A program made the position numbers and the translations under genes. Positions 8,544 to 19,300 of a DNA stretch of 40,169 nt are shown here, piece after piece (within the stretch, counting starts at the first letter, position 1; the number at the start of each line of letters is the position of its first letter). Origin of the DNA: an uncultured Bacteroides sp. (lineage in GTDB: Bacteria; Bacteroidota; Bacteroidia; Bacteroidales; Bacteroidaceae); NCBI GenBank assembly GCA_944322355.1, contig CALUOT010000023.1:1-40169 (forward strand). The letters are read 5' to 3'. The notes beneath the pieces were generated by a model. That model was not told where the DNA came from. It was given only the letters and a program-made list of their open reading frames with translations, and searched no databases.

Positions 8544-8574
8544 CAAAGGTAATACATCTTGGGCTGATAGACAA
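8544..8574 (-). promoter_or_regulatory. Housekeeping promoter of the alaX-like gene
   Basis: On the minus strand TTG (8572-8574), a 20-bp gap and TACCTTTG (8544-8551) match the Bacteroides -33/-7 pattern. This supports the start codon at 8484 and argues against the longer reading frame that begins at 8682. Confidence 0.65.
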
Positions 8575-8666
8575 CACTATCGCCTTTTCAGGGTCGGTTG
8601 AGGCCGATAGACAGGGCTTTGTACTGCTCATTTCCGGACAAAATGTGCATTTTCTTCTCCGATTAC

Positions 8667-8696
8667 TTGTCAAACCCGACACTTTCCGTAAATTTG
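8667..8696 (+). promoter_or_regulatory. Housekeeping promoter of the etfBA operon
   Basis: TTG (8667-8669), a 19-bp gap and TAAATTTG (8689-8696) fit the Bacteroides -33/-7 consensus. It is divergent from the alaX promoter and leaves a leader of roughly 65 nt before etfB. Confidence 0.65.
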
Positions 8697-8768
8697 CACA
8701 CTGACAGCTTGCCTTCGGGCGGCTGCATGACGTGAGGAATAATTAATTCTTATACTAATATTAATATC

Positions 8769-9662
8769 ATGAGTTTGAAAATCGTAGTATTGGCAAAACA
8801 AGTTCCCGACACCCGCAACGTCGGGAAAGATGCCATGAAGGCCGACGGTACGATTAACCGTGCGGCCCTCCCCGCAATCTTCAATCCCGAAGATCTGAAT
8901 GCCTTGGAGCAGGCGCTCCGACTGAAAGACGCTCATCCCGGCTCTACCATCACGATGCTGACCATGGGTCCCGGCCGTGCTGCCGAGATCATCCGTGAAG
9001 GCCTCTACCGTGGTGCCGACGACGGCTATCTGTTGACCGACCGTGCTTTTGCCGGCGCCGATACGCTGGCCACGTCGTATGCCTTGTCCATGGCCATCCG
9101 CAAGATAGGTGCGTGCGACGTCATCATCGGCGGTCGTCAGGCCATCGATGGTGATACGGCCCAAGTAGGCCCGCAAGTGGCCGAAAAGCTGGGACTTGCC
9201 CAAGTGACTTATGCCGAAGAGATTCTGAACGTGGACGAACAGGCCCGTCAAGTAACCATCAAGCGCCACATCGACGGTGGAGTAGAGACGGTGGTGGCTC
9301 CCCTGCCGCTGGTGATTACCGTCAACGGCAGTGCGGCTCCTTGCCGTCCGCGCAACGCCAAGTTGGTGCAGAAGTACAAACGTGCTTTGGGCGTGCAGGA
9401 GAAGGCCGCCATCGAGCAAGGAGGCGATCCGCTGCCTTATGCTGACCTGTATGCCCAGCGTCCCTACCTGAACATCACGGAGTGGAGCACAGCCGACGTG
9501 GATGCCGACCTGGCACAATGCGGTCTCAGCGGTTCGCCCACCAAGGTGAAGACCATCCAGAACATTTCTTTCCAGGCCAAGGAAAGCAAGACGCTGACAG
9601 GCAGCGATAAGGACGTGGAAGACCTGATTGTTGAACTATTGGAAAACCATACCATCGGATAA
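8769..9662 (+). CDS. etfB: Electron transfer flavoprotein, beta subunit
   Basis: This 297-residue protein is the AMP/FAD-associated small subunit of the heterodimeric electron transfer flavoprotein, which carries electrons between acyl-CoA dehydrogenases and other redox partners. The N-terminus MSLKIVVLAKQVPDTRNV, the segment NPEDLNALEQALRLKD and the signature region DVIIGGRQAIDGDTAQVGPQVAEKLG, with the ADP-binding loop, are characteristic of EtfB. It is at the upper end of the family length. The gene is first in an operon with etfA (4-bp gap) and an acyl-CoA dehydrogenase, so the partner is evident. Whether the complex bifurcates electrons cannot be decided from this window. Confidence 0.95.
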   Translation: MSLKIVVLAKQVPDTRNVGKDAMKADGTINRAALPAIFNPEDLNALEQALRLKDAHPGSTITMLTMGPGRAAEIIREGLYRGADDGYLLTDRAFAGADTLATSYALSMAIRKIGACDVIIGGRQAIDGDTAQVGPQVAEKLGLAQVTYAEEILNVDEQARQVTIKRHIDGGVETVVAPLPLVITVNGSAAPCRPRNAKLVQKYKRALGVQEKAAIEQGGDPLPYADLYAQRPYLNITEWSTADVDADLAQCGLSGSPTKVKTIQNISFQAKESKTLTGSDKDVEDLIVELLENHTIG

Positions 9663-9666
9663 GTCT

Positions 9667-10686
9667 ATGAATAACGTATTTGTATATCTCGAAATAGAAG
9701 GCACTACGGTTGCCGATGTCAGCCTGGAACTGCTGACCAAAGGCCGTAAACTGGCCAACCAACTGGGTTGCCAACTGGAAGCCATAGCCGCCGGTGCGGG
9801 TTTGGCAGGTATCGAAAAGCAAGTGTTGCCCTATGGCGTGGACAAGCTGCACGTGTTCGATGCACCGGGTCTTTTCCCCTACACTTCGCTCCCTCACTCA
9901 TCCATCCTCATCAACCTGTTCAAGGAAGAGAAGCCGCAAATCTGCCTGATGGGTGCCACCGTAATAGGTCGTGACCTCGGTCCGCGTGTATCCTCGGCTC
10001 TGACCAGTGGCTTGACTGCTGACTGTACGGCGCTGGAAATCGGCAATCACGAAGACAAGAAAGCCGGTGTGACGTATGAGAACCTGTTGTACCAGATTCG
10101 TCCCGCATTCGGTGGTAACATTGTGGCCACCATCGTAAATCCCGAACATCGTCCGCAGATGGCTACCGTCCGCGAAGGTGTGATGAAGAAAGAAATCTGG
10201 GATGCTGATTATCAAGGCGAAGTCATCAACCACGACGTGGCTAAGTATGTGCCCGAGACCGAATATGTGGTGAAGGTCATTGACCGTCATGTAGAAAAGG
10301 CCAAGCACAACTTGAAGGGTGCCTCCATCGTAGTAGCAGGCGGTTATGGCATGGGTTCGAAGGAAGGTTTCGACCAGTTGTTTGAACTGGCCAAGGAGTT
10401 GCATGCAGAAGTAGGTGCCAGTCGTGCTGCCGTCGATGCAGGTTTTGCCGACCACGACCGTCAGATTGGTCAGACCGGTGTAACCGTCCGTCCGAAGCTT
10501 TATATTGCTTGCGGCATCAGTGGACAGATTCAGCACATTGCCGGAATGCAGGAGAGCGGCATCATCATCTCCATCAACAATGACGAGAACGCTCCCATCA
10601 ATACCATTGCCGATTACGTTATCAATGGGACAGTGGAAGAAGTCATTCCGAAGATGATTAAATATTATAAATCACACAGTAAGTAA
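9667..10686 (+). CDS. etfA: Electron transfer flavoprotein, alpha subunit
   Basis: This 339-residue protein is the FAD-binding large subunit of the flavoprotein, partner of EtfB. The C-terminal FAD domain is clear: VVAGGYGMGSKEGF, then GASRAAVDAGFADHDRQIGQTG, the KLYIACGISGQIQHIAGM loop and IISINNDENAPI. These are the ETF-alpha signature segments. The start at 9667 (MNNVFVYLEIEG) was chosen over an in-frame ATG at 9628, because the latter lies inside etfB and adds residues that do not resemble the family. The 4-bp intergenic gap and the dehydrogenase downstream indicate one transcript. Confidence 0.95.
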   Translation: MNNVFVYLEIEGTTVADVSLELLTKGRKLANQLGCQLEAIAAGAGLAGIEKQVLPYGVDKLHVFDAPGLFPYTSLPHSSILINLFKEEKPQICLMGATVIGRDLGPRVSSALTSGLTADCTALEIGNHEDKKAGVTYENLLYQIRPAFGGNIVATIVNPEHRPQMATVREGVMKKEIWDADYQGEVINHDVAKYVPETEYVVKVIDRHVEKAKHNLKGASIVVAGGYGMGSKEGFDQLFELAKELHAEVGASRAAVDAGFADHDRQIGQTGVTVRPKLYIACGISGQIQHIAGMQESGIIISINNDENAPINTIADYVINGTVEEVIPKMIKYYKSHSK

Positions 10687-10697
10687 CAAAGAACATT

Positions 10698-12404
10698 ATG
10701 GCTAATTTCTATACAGAAGTTCCCGAACTGAAATTCCATCTCGACAATCCGATGATGGAACGTATCTGTGAACTGAAGGAACGCGGATACAGAGATAAAG
10801 ATGAATTCGATTATGCGCCGCAAGATTATGCGGATGCCTTGGATTCGTATGACAAAGTGTTGGAAATTACCGGAGAAATCACCGGAGAAGTGATCGCAGC
10901 CAATGCGGAAGGTGTGGACGAGGAAGGTCCTCACTGTGCCAATGGCCGGGTGGAATATGCCAGCGGTACCAAACAAAACCTCGATGCGATGGTGAAAGCC
11001 GGACTGAATGGTATGACTATGCCGCGTCGGTTTGGCGGATTGAACTTCCCGATTACTCCGTATACCATGTGTGCTGAAATCGTGGCAGCAGCCGATGCTG
11101 GGTTTGGTAACATCTGGTCGTTACAGGATTGCATCGAGACGCTTTATGAATTCGGAAACGAAGATCAGCACAGCCGTTTCATTCCTCGTATTTGTGCCGG
11201 AGAGACCATGTCCATGGACCTGACGGAACCCGATGCCGGTAGCGACTTGCAAAGTGTGATGCTGAAAGCGACTTACGACGAGGCCAATCAGTGCTGGCGT
11301 CTGAATGGTGTGAAACGCTTTATTACGAACGGAGATGCCGACTTGCATTTGGTATTGGCCCGCTCGGAAGAGGGGACGCGCGACGGTCGTGGCCTGTCCA
11401 TGTTCATTTATGACAAGCGTGACGGTGGAGTGAATGTACGCCGCATTGAAAACAAGCTGGGTATTCATGGTTCTCCTACCTGCGAGTTGGTTTACAAGAA
11501 CGCCCGTGCCGAGCTTTGTGGCGACCGTAAACTGGGATTGATTAAGTATGTCATGGCTCTGATGAACGGTGCCCGTCTGGGTATTGCCGCACAGAGTGTC
11601 GGCCTGAGCCAGGCTGCCTATAACGAAGCCTTGGCCTATGCTAAGGACCGCAAGCAGTTCGGTAAGGCCATCATCGAGTTTCCCGCTGTGTATGACATGC
11701 TGAGCACCATCAAGGCCAAGCTGGATGCCGGACGTGCCTTGCTCTATCAGACAGCCCGTTATGTGGATATCTATAAAGCATTGGATGACATTGCCCGCGA
11801 GCGGAAGCTGACTCCCGAAGAACGTCAGGAGCAAAAGAAATATGCCAAGTTGGCCGATGCTTTCACGCCTTTGGCCAAAGGTATGAATTCAGAATACGCC
11901 AATCAGAATGCTTACGACTGTATTCAGGTGCATGGCGGTTCGGGCTTTATGTTGGAATATGCTTGCCAGCGTATCTATCGCGATGCCCGTATTACCAGCA
12001 TCTACGAAGGTACGACACAGCTTCAGGTGGTAGCTGCCATCCGTTATGTGACGAATGGGGCTTACTTGGCTGCTCTGCGCGACTTCGAGCAAGTGCCTTG
12101 CAGTGAAGAGATGCAACCGCTGATGGCACGCATCCAAGCCATGACAGACAAGTTTGAGACGTGCATCAACTGTGTGAAGGAAACTCAGAACCAAGAGTTG
12201 CACGACTTCTTGGCACGTCGTCTTTATGAGATGGCGGCTGTTTGCGTGATGTCGCACCTGATTGTTCAGGATGCCACCCGCGCACCGGAATTGTTTACAC
12301 AGTCCGCTAAGATTTATGTGAATTATGCCGAGGCGGAAGTGGAGAAACACAACGCTTTTATCACCCACTTCAAGACAGAAGATTTGGCCGGTTATCGCAA
12401 ATAA
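10698..12404 (+). CDS. Acyl-CoA dehydrogenase with C-terminal extension
   Basis: This 568-residue FAD-dependent enzyme oxidises an acyl-CoA to the 2-enoyl-CoA and passes electrons to the ETF encoded just upstream (11-bp gap). It has the middle-domain motif ETMSMDLTEPDAGSDLQ, the segment VHGGSGFMLEYACQRIYRDAR and the catalytic-base region ITSIYEGTTQLQ with Glu437. It is longer than the roughly 380-residue short-chain enzymes. About 110 residues at the C-terminus form the helical extension found in long-form bacterial members. The chain-length preference is unknown. In strict anaerobes, operons of this type usually serve short-chain acyl-CoA or amino-acid degradation, but here that is inference. 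Confidence 0.93.
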   Translation: MANFYTEVPELKFHLDNPMMERICELKERGYRDKDEFDYAPQDYADALDSYDKVLEITGEITGEVIAANAEGVDEEGPHCANGRVEYASGTKQNLDAMVKAGLNGMTMPRRFGGLNFPITPYTMCAEIVAAADAGFGNIWSLQDCIETLYEFGNEDQHSRFIPRICAGETMSMDLTEPDAGSDLQSVMLKATYDEANQCWRLNGVKRFITNGDADLHLVLARSEEGTRDGRGLSMFIYDKRDGGVNVRRIENKLGIHGSPTCELVYKNARAELCGDRKLGLIKYVMALMNGARLGIAAQSVGLSQAAYNEALAYAKDRKQFGKAIIEFPAVYDMLSTIKAKLDAGRALLYQTARYVDIYKALDDIARERKLTPEERQEQKKYAKLADAFTPLAKGMNSEYANQNAYDCIQVHGGSGFMLEYACQRIYRDARITSIYEGTTQLQVVAAIRYVTNGAYLAALRDFEQVPCSEEMQPLMARIQAMTDKFETCINCVKETQNQELHDFLARRLYEMAAVCVMSHLIVQDATRAPELFTQSAKIYVNYAEAEVEKHNAFITHFKTEDLAGYRK

Positions 12405-12413
12405 GAAAACAGA

Positions 12414-12448
12414 CTACGAGTTGCAAGCGTTGTTGCTTGCGCTCGTAG
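12414..12448. terminator. First hairpin between the acd gene and dapL
   Basis: CTACGAG (12414-12420) pairs with CTCGTAG (12442-12448), and the inner GCAAGC pairs with GCTTGC, giving a 13-bp interrupted stem just after the acyl-CoA dehydrogenase stop. There is no T-run, so it may work with the next hairpin. Confidence 0.5.
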
Positions 12449-12461
12449 CCTGTTCGTGAAT

Positions 12462-12493
12462 CGGATGCTTGATGGACAGGCATCCGTTTTTTT
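12462..12493 (+). terminator. Intrinsic terminator of the etf-acd operon
   Basis: CGGATGC (12462-12468) pairs with GCATCCG (12480-12486), followed by seven T residues (12487-12493). The T-run overlaps the last two bases of the dapL stop codon, so the two convergent genes are packed to the limit. Confidence 0.85.
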
Positions 12494-13724
12494 ATGCCAA
12501 CCATTTACGGATGCGTTGCATGGCTTCCACGCAGTCTTCATGCGTGCCGAAGGCTGTCAGTCGGATATAACCTTCTCCGCTGGGTCCGAAACCGACACCG
12601 GGAGTGCCGACCACATTGGCCTCGTACAACATTTGTTCGAAGAATTTCCAGGAACCCATTCCGTCGGGAGCTTTCAGCCAGATATAAGGGGCATTGATGC
12701 CGCCGTATGTCCGCAATCCTACTGCCTCAAGTCCTTGTTTCATGGTACGCGCATTTTGCATGTAGTAGTCTATGTTGGCCTTTATCTGCTGTTTGCCTTC
12801 CGGCGTATAAATCGCTTCGGCTCCCCGCTGGGTGATGTAGCTGGTGCCGTTGAACTTGGTACACTGCCGCCGGTTCCACAGCTTGTTGAGGGGAATGCGT
12901 TCTCCCGTCAGCGTCGCGGCTGTCAGCTCTTTGGGAACGATGGTATATCCGCAGCGCACACCCGTAAAGCCTGCCGTTTTGGAGAAACTGCGGAACTCGA
13001 TGGCACATTTTTTGGCTCCTTTTATCTCATAAATGGAGTGAGGCACATTTTCTTCTTGAATAAAAGCCTCATAAGCGGCATCAAACATGATAAGTGTGTC
13101 ATTAGCTAATGCGTAGTCTACCCATTTTTTCAGTTCGGCTTTGGTCAAGGTGGTGCCGGTAGGATTATTCGGATAACACAAGTAAATGATGTCGATTCGT
13201 TTATCGGGAATTTCGGGGATAAAGTTGTTCTCCATGGTACAGGGCATGTAGGTTACATTGCTCCATTTCCCATCTTCCTCCAGCACACCGGCTCGTCCGC
13301 ACATGACGTTGCTGTCGATGTAGACCGGATAAATAGGGTCTGTCACACCGATACTGTTGTCATGGCGCAGAATGTCGCCGATGTTTCCCGTGTCGCTTTT
13401 AGCCCCATCGCTGATGAATACTTCGTTAGGACTGAGGCTGATTCCTCTGGGAGCAAAATCATGTTTGATAATGGCGTCAATTAAGAAATCATATCCCTGT
13501 TCGGGGCCGTATCCATGGAAGGTGGATGCTTGTGCCATTTCGTCCACAGCCTTATGCATGGCTTCGATACAGGCTTGTGGCAAAGGGCGGGTCACGTCAC
13601 CTATACCTAATCGGATAAGATGGCTTTTGGGATGGGTAATTTTGAACGTGTTCACTTTCTTGGCTATGTCTGAAAACAAATAGCTACCTGGTAATTTTAA
13701 AAAATGCTCGTTGACTAATGCCAT
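12492..13724 (-). CDS. dapL: LL-diaminopimelate aminotransferase
   Basis: This 410-residue PLP-dependent class I/II aminotransferase converts tetrahydrodipicolinate directly to LL-diaminopimelate. It bypasses the succinylase or acetylase route in lysine and peptidoglycan synthesis. The PLP lysine is K249 in [22 protein letters not shown] at 184-190 and FDAAYEAF at 214-221 are the usual cofactor contacts. N-terminal [13 protein letters not shown] and [14 protein letters not shown] are DapL-specific. It follows dapF by 17 bp on the same strand, so two consecutive pathway steps are co-transcribed. The length matches the family. Confidence 0.96.
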   Translation of the reverse strand: MALVNEHFLKLPGSYLFSDIAKKVNTFKITHPKSHLIRLGIGDVTRPLPQACIEAMHKAVDEMAQASTFHGYGPEQGYDFLIDAIIKHDFAPRGISLSPNEVFISDGAKSDTGNIGDILRHDNSIGVTDPIYPVYIDSNVMCGRAGVLEEDGKWSNVTYMPCTMENNFIPEIPDKRIDIIYLCYPNNPTGTTLTKAELKKWVDYALANDTLIMFDAAYEAFIQEENVPHSIYEIKGAKKCAIEFRSFSKTAGFTGVRCGYTIVPKELTAATLTGERIPLNKLWNRRQCTKFNGTSYITQRGAEAIYTPEGKQQIKANIDYYMQNARTMKQGLEAVGLRTYGGINAPYIWLKAPDGMGSWKFFEQMLYEANVVGTPGVGFGPSGEGYIRLTAFGTHEDCVEAMQRIRKWLA

Positions 13725-13741
13725 ATACTACGTTTTAATGA

Positions 13742-14590
13742 TTAACAATCAATTGCAATGGTGCCTTCGAATACCGTTACGGCTTCGCCTGTCATAAAGA
13801 CGTGGTTGGTCGCTTCGTCCCACTCGATGGTTAGTGTTCCTCCATCCATGACAATGTTTGTCCGGCGTCCGGTACGTCCTGTAAGGCAAGCAGCCACGGC
13901 CGTTGCACAAGCTCCTGTCCCGCAAGCCTGGGTGATGCCCGATCCGCGTTCCCAGACGCGCATCCGTATGGATTCTTCTCCCAACACTTGGGCAAATTCT
14001 ACATTGATACGTCCGGGAAAGAAGGGGTGATGCTCCAAGATCGGTCCCACATCGGAAAGAGGTACTTGCGAGATGTCATCTACAAAAATAACCAAGTGTG
14101 GATTACCCATGGATACCGTAGTACCTTTGTATGAATGCCCATTGGCTTCAATAGGTTGTTCCTTCATGGGTTTGCTGCCTTTTCCGTCATAGTTAACGGG
14201 TTCCTCGGCCGGTTCTCCCATATCGGTCGTTACGGCTTTAACATGTTCTTTGTCCAGATGGAGCCGGAGTATTTTGATGCCCGACAAAGTTTCGAGCGCA
14301 ATCTCTGTCTTTCGAGTTAAACCGTGTTCGTACAAATATTTGCCGATGCAACGGGAGGCATTGCCACACATGAGGGCTTCTGAACCGTCTGCGTTGAAAA
14401 TACGCATGCTGAAATCGGCCTTTTCCGAATGACCTATCAGTACCAGCCCGTCACTTCCGATACCGGTATGAGGGGCGCTCCATAATTTAGCCATCCTTTC
14501 CGGGTGTTCGATGGGAAACCGGGTCGTGTCTACGTAGATGTAATCATTACCCGCTCCATGCATCTTTGTGAATGCAATATTCTCTATCAT
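13742..14590 (-). CDS. dapF: Diaminopimelate epimerase
   Basis: This 282-residue cofactor-independent racemase converts LL- to meso-diaminopimelate for peptidoglycan and lysine. Both catalytic cysteines are present, in [13 protein letters not shown] (C75) and [15 protein letters not shown] (C223). The N-terminal [15 protein letters not shown] and the [10 protein letters not shown] segment are standard. It is the first gene of a dapF-dapL operon on the minus strand. A TATATTTG -7 element at 14639-14646 precedes it by about 50 bp. Confidence 0.97.
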   Translation of the reverse strand: MIENIAFTKMHGAGNDYIYVDTTRFPIEHPERMAKLWSAPHTGIGSDGLVLIGHSEKADFSMRIFNADGSEALMCGNASRCIGKYLYEHGLTRKTEIALETLSGIKILRLHLDKEHVKAVTTDMGEPAEEPVNYDGKGSKPMKEQPIEANGHSYKGTTVSMGNPHLVIFVDDISQVPLSDVGPILEHHPFFPGRINVEFAQVLGEESIRMRVWERGSGITQACGTGACATAVAACLTGRTGRRTNIVMDGGTLTIEWDEATNHVFMTGEAVTVFEGTIAIDC

Positions 14591-14638
14591 TTGGTATTGT
14601 GTAAGCTGCTTTTATTAACTTTTATCTTGTTTTTTGTG

Positions 14639-14646
14639 CAAATATA
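14639..14646 (-). promoter_or_regulatory. Putative -7 element of dapF-dapL
   Basis: TATATTTG on the minus strand fits TAnnTTTG, about 49 bp before the dapF start. A -33 TTTG at the right distance is not evident in the very AT-rich flank, so only the -7 part is supported. Confidence 0.45.
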
Positions 14647-14813
14647 TATCCTTTTGTGATATATATAAGTTTCTTGATTGTCTTTTTTCTATGCATTAAA
14701 GCTTTTTATATCAATTTGCTTGTTTCTTTGTGTTTGTAGTTTAAAATTTAAACTGTTCTTCCGTATATGAGTAATAAACTATAAGTTGCGTGTGAATATA
14801 TGGTGTCCGATGG

Positions 14814-14844
14814 TTTCATGAATCATATAAACTTCGTACCTTTG
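14814..14844 (+). promoter_or_regulatory. Promoter abutting the start codon of the double-ATPase gene
   Basis: TTTC (14814-14817), a 19-bp gap and TACCTTTG (14837-14844) fit the -33/-7 pattern. The -7 box ends only 5 bp before the ATG at 14850. The transcript should therefore begin at or within a few bases of the start codon, predicting a leaderless mRNA. Confidence 0.55.
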
Positions 14845-14849
14845 CTCCC

Positions 14850-16322
14850 ATGAATACCCAGCAAACAATAAGTATAAAGTGTGGAGTGGCTCGCAATCCG
14901 CAGGTGAGGCTGGCTGCTCCGGTAGAACTGGCTTTCGGTGCCGATGAGCATGTGGCCATCGTGGGACCCAATGGGGCAGGGAAGAGCCTGTTGGTGGATA
15001 TGCTGACCGGTAAGTATCCCTTGCGCGAGGGGAGCGTGGCTTACGACTTCCGTCCCTCCACATCGACATCGGTCTACGAGAACATCCGCTATATGGCCTT
15101 CCGCGATACCTATGGCAGCGCCGATGCCAACTATTACTACCAACAACGCTGGAATGCGCACGACCAGGACGATGCGCCTACGGTGCGTCAGCAACTGGGT
15201 GAGGTGAAGGACGAGAACCGTCGGCGGCAGTTGTTCGACCTCTTCGGCATTGAAGCCTTGCTCGATAAGAAAATCATTCTGCTGAGCAGTGGCGAATTGC
15301 GCAAGTTTCAGTTGGCCAAAGCCTTGCTGACCGCTCCCCGCGTCCTGATACTGGACAATCCGTTCATCGGCTTGGATGCGGCCACCCGTGACTTGCTGAC
15401 CGAACTGCTGACACGCATTGCCCGTATGGGTGCCTTGCAATTGGTGTTGGTACTCTCCATGTTGGACGATATACCGCCTTTCGTGACGCACGTGGTGCCG
15501 GTGGAGGGACTGACCGTAGGAGCGAAGTTGACACGGGAAACCTGGCTGGAAGCTTTTCAGCAGCACGATGAAGCGCAAGCTGCCTCGGAAGCCCGCAGCT
15601 TGGAGGCTTTGCGACAACGGGTGGAAAGACTGCCTGATACACATATCCATTTCACTTCCGCAGAAGTGGTGAAGCTGAATCAAGTGAGCATCCGCTACGG
15701 CGACCGCACCATTCTCCGTGCTCTGGATTGGACGGTGAATCGGGACGAGAAGTGGGCCTTGAGTGGCGAGAACGGAGCCGGGAAGTCGACTTTGCTGAGT
15801 CTGATTTGTGCCGACAATCCGCAATCGTATGCCTGCGACATCAGCCTCTTCGGTCGGAAGCGGGGGACGGGCGAAAGCATCTGGGAAATCAAGAAACACA
15901 TTGGCTACGTCAGTCCGGAGATGCACCGGGCTTACCTGAAGAACCTGCCTGCCATTGAGATTGTGGCCAGTGGGCTGCACGACAGTATCGGCCTCTACAA
16001 GCGTCCCAAGGAGGAAGAAATGGACGTCTGTGCCTGGTGGATGGAGACTTTCGGTATTGGCACCTTGAAAGACCGCCCTTTCCTGCAACTGAGCAGTGGC
16101 GAGCAACGCCTGGCGCTGTTGGCGCGTGCCTTTGTCAAAGACCCCGAGTTGCTGATTCTGGACGAACCGCTTCATGGCCTCGACACCTACAACCGCCGCC
16201 GGGTGAAGGCCATCATCGAAGCCTTCAGCCGGCGGCGTGATAAAACATTAATCATGGTGACTCACTATGCAGGCGAATTGCCGGCTACCATTACCCATCG
16301 CCTCTATCTGAAGCGGAATTAA
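14850..16322 (+). CDS. Double-domain ABC ATPase, ModF/PhrA-like
   Basis: This 490-residue protein has two fused ABC ATPase domains and no membrane segments. Domain 1 has Walker A GPNGAGKS (39-46), signature LSSGELRKFQLAKAL and Walker B VLILDNPFIGLD. The catalytic Glu after Walker B is replaced by Asn. Domain 2 has Walker A GENGAGKS (306-313), signature LSSGEQRLALLARAF and an intact VLILDEP-type Walker B (LLILDEPLHGLD), so only the second site is expected to hydrolyse ATP normally. The layout resembles ModF of molybdenum loci, but no molybdate genes are nearby, so transport is unproven. ABC-F translation factors are another two-domain, membrane-free group, but the interdomain linker is not clearly of that type. 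The gene converges with the GH43 gene with a 4-bp gap. Confidence 0.8.
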   Translation: MNTQQTISIKCGVARNPQVRLAAPVELAFGADEHVAIVGPNGAGKSLLVDMLTGKYPLREGSVAYDFRPSTSTSVYENIRYMAFRDTYGSADANYYYQQRWNAHDQDDAPTVRQQLGEVKDENRRRQLFDLFGIEALLDKKIILLSSGELRKFQLAKALLTAPRVLILDNPFIGLDAATRDLLTELLTRIARMGALQLVLVLSMLDDIPPFVTHVVPVEGLTVGAKLTRETWLEAFQQHDEAQAASEARSLEALRQRVERLPDTHIHFTSAEVVKLNQVSIRYGDRTILRALDWTVNRDEKWALSGENGAGKSTLLSLICADNPQSYACDISLFGRKRGTGESIWEIKKHIGYVSPEMHRAYLKNLPAIEIVASGLHDSIGLYKRPKEEEMDVCAWWMETFGIGTLKDRPFLQLSSGEQRLALLARAFVKDPELLILDEPLHGLDTYNRRRVKAIIEAFSRRRDKTLIMVTHYAGELPATITHRLYLKRN

Positions 16323-16326
16323 GGGG

Positions 16327-19300
16327 TTACAGGGTAGGTTCGACAGCCTTGATCGTCCCATCTTCGTTGAAATACAGTCGGTCGATACATACCTCACGGT
16401 AGTAGCCGGCCGACCATCCGCGCTGGATACCGTCGGGACGGCTGAAACGGTGGTAGACGATGTACCACTCGTCCGTATCGGGCTTGCAGATGACGGCATG
16501 GTGTCCCGTACCGTAGATTTGCTTCTCCGGGTCTTTCCGCAGGACGATGGTGCGGCTGACGGGTTGGGTGACTTCCGTCGGCGAATCGCTCACGGTGTAT
16601 CTCACCCGATATTCAGGACTGCGCGTATCGTTCTCCGACCACATGAAGTAATATTTCCCCTTCCGGTTGAACACGTAGCTGCCTTCTCCGTAGTGGTAGG
16701 CGCGTTGTTGTTCCCGGGGGATGACGTAGCGTTGGGTGCCTTCTTTCAGCGAGAGCATGTCGTCGTTCAGTTCGGCCACCATGAGGAACGCATTGCCCCA
16801 GTACAGGTAATACTTGCCCGTGGCCGGGTCCTGGAATACGTCCGGGTCGATGAGGTGTCCGCGCAGGGGACCGCTTTCGGGCTGGGCTATCAGGGGCTTC
16901 CCTAACGCATCGTGGAAGGGACCGGCCGGATGGTCGGAAGTGGCTACGCCGATGTTGCCTTCGGCCACGAAGTAGTAGAAGTATTTATACGTGGCCTGTT
17001 CGCCTTCGCCATATTTTCGTTCGATGATGCACGGCGCCCACAGTTTCTCGTCGGCCCATTTCACGTCTTTCTTCAGGTCGAGTGCGGTTCCTTCCCGTTT
17101 CCAGGTCTTCAGGTCGGCCGACGAATAGATGTGTGCATCGTGGTTCTGCCAGTTTTCCGTGCCGTCCGTTGTGGGGTACAGGTAGTAGCGGCCGGTCTGT
17201 TCGGCATACAGAATCTCCGGGTCGGCATAGTAGCCCGTTATCACGGGATTGTTCACATTGTCGGCCACCGGTAGCGGAGTCCGGTTGTAGGGACGTTTGT
17301 TCTTTTCCCAGTAGCTTTCCAGGTTGGCAGCTTCTTCGGCCGTGATTTGCACGATGGCGCCGTGCTTGGGCGACGTGAAGTTGAGGGTCCGCATCTTGCC
17401 GTTGTTGAATTCGCCTAAGTCTTCGTAGTGCTCGAAGTCGGACGTCTCCACAAAGCCGAAGGTCATGGGGCGTTGGCGGTAGATGTCGTACATCAGTACC
17501 CATTTGTCCTCCCCGATGCGCTTGAACACGTGAGGAGCCTCGCATCCCATCGGGGCAGCATCCACCCAGCTGGGATCGAAATGCCAGCCGCCTGTCGGAC
17601 GGTCGGAAGTGGCGTGCTTGATGCCTGCCTGTCCGTCGTGCGACACATACATCAGGTGATACGTGTCACCCACCTTGGTGATGTCTCCGTCGATGGCCGA
17701 AACCTTTTCGTTGGGGTATTGGAACAGAATCATGGGTTCCGTCTCTATCCGGTTGTAGTCCTCGTTCACATAGACGTAGTACAGCTTGTTGGGCTCGTTC
17801 TTGTGGCGCATGGTCAGGTAGATCATGTAGCGTCCCGTCTGGTCGTCGTAGAAGGTCTCGGGAGCCCAGGCACAGCCTATCTCCTTCCAGCCCGTGAACA
17901 GGGAGTCGAACTGGATGTTACTGCGTGTCCAGTGGATTAAGTCCCACGACTTCATCAGGACGATGCCTCGGTTGTTGCCCCATCCGTAGGTCTTTCCCGG
18001 ACGTTCCCATTCTTCCTCCCGCTTGCCATCGCGTTTGGCAAATACGTGCAGGTCGGTCATGGCCATGTAGAAAGCGCCGTCCGGTCCCCGGTAGATGTGC
18101 GGGTCGCGGATGCCCTTCTGCTGGGCGATGGTGTCGCCTGCAATGACGGGATAATCGTCGTTGAGGGCTTTGAACTGACGTCCGTCGTAGCTGATGGCCA
18201 TGTGCAGGCCGTGGTCTTCGTCCTTGTGATAGACCATTAGGTAGGCAGCCATGTTCTTCTCGTCGGGGCGGTGGCTCTGGTAGCGGAAGTCACTGAATGT
18301 CGCTTTTCCCTTGCCCATCACCAAGAGACCCGGACGGATGGCAAGGAAGCCCCGGCAGCGGTTGTGATTCATCGCCGACAGGTCGAGGCCTTCGGCCAAC
18401 GTGGTCCAGGCTTTTCCGTCCTTGCTCACCTGGGCGGTCATGCGGTTGCCCAAGTTGCGCAGGCGGAGGGTGCAGCTCTTGCCTATCCGGTTGGGTACGG
18501 TCCCATGCAGCTTGCCTTGGTCGTAGAGGTAGAAGGACTTTCCGTCGGTGGTCACTCCGCTATAGTATTTCTCGTTGTAGAACAGCATCAGTCCGGCCTG
18601 TTTGCCTCCGGTTTTCTCCAGGCGTACTTGCACGTCGTAACCTTTGTCTTCGGCGGTCATCAGCAGGTAGCGCGCATTGCCTGCGGTCTGTCCCTTGCCT
18701 TCCATTTGCAGCTTTCCGTCGCCGGACCGGATGGCTTCGGGGGCATATTCGCGATAGAAGGTCCATTGCAGGTCGAGTTGGGGCGAAGTAAAGTCATCGT
18801 TCAGGTCGAAGCCGTGCCGGATGGCTTTCTCAGCCCGGGGCAGGGGAGCGGTCTTCACCGTCCGGAACCAGCCGTCCGAAGTCCATTCCACCGGCTCCAG
18901 CAACGTCTGCCGGCCCAGCGAATGATATCCGTTGGCATAGGCGTGATAGACTATCCACCAGCGTCCGTCGGCATCGTCGATGAGGGTGCCGTGTCCTTTC
19001 GACCACCACGGGTCGGTCTCCGAATAGGTGTGAATGACGGGGTTGTAGGGCGATTCTTCCCACGGCCCTTCCAGCGACTTGGCACGCGCGCTGACCACCA
19101 TGTGGCTGGTGGCAGGACCTGCCGTGCCTCCTTCGGCCGAGGTCAGGTAGTAGTAGCCGTTGTGGTAAATCAGTTTGGGCGACTCCAGGTAGGTTTCGGG
19201 CCATTCGCCTTCTGTCACCCAATGCTTGGGGATTTCCCAGCCCCGGTGTACGGTCTTCAGCGTATCGGCCAGTGCCAGTCCGTCGGCAGTCAGGGGAGCC

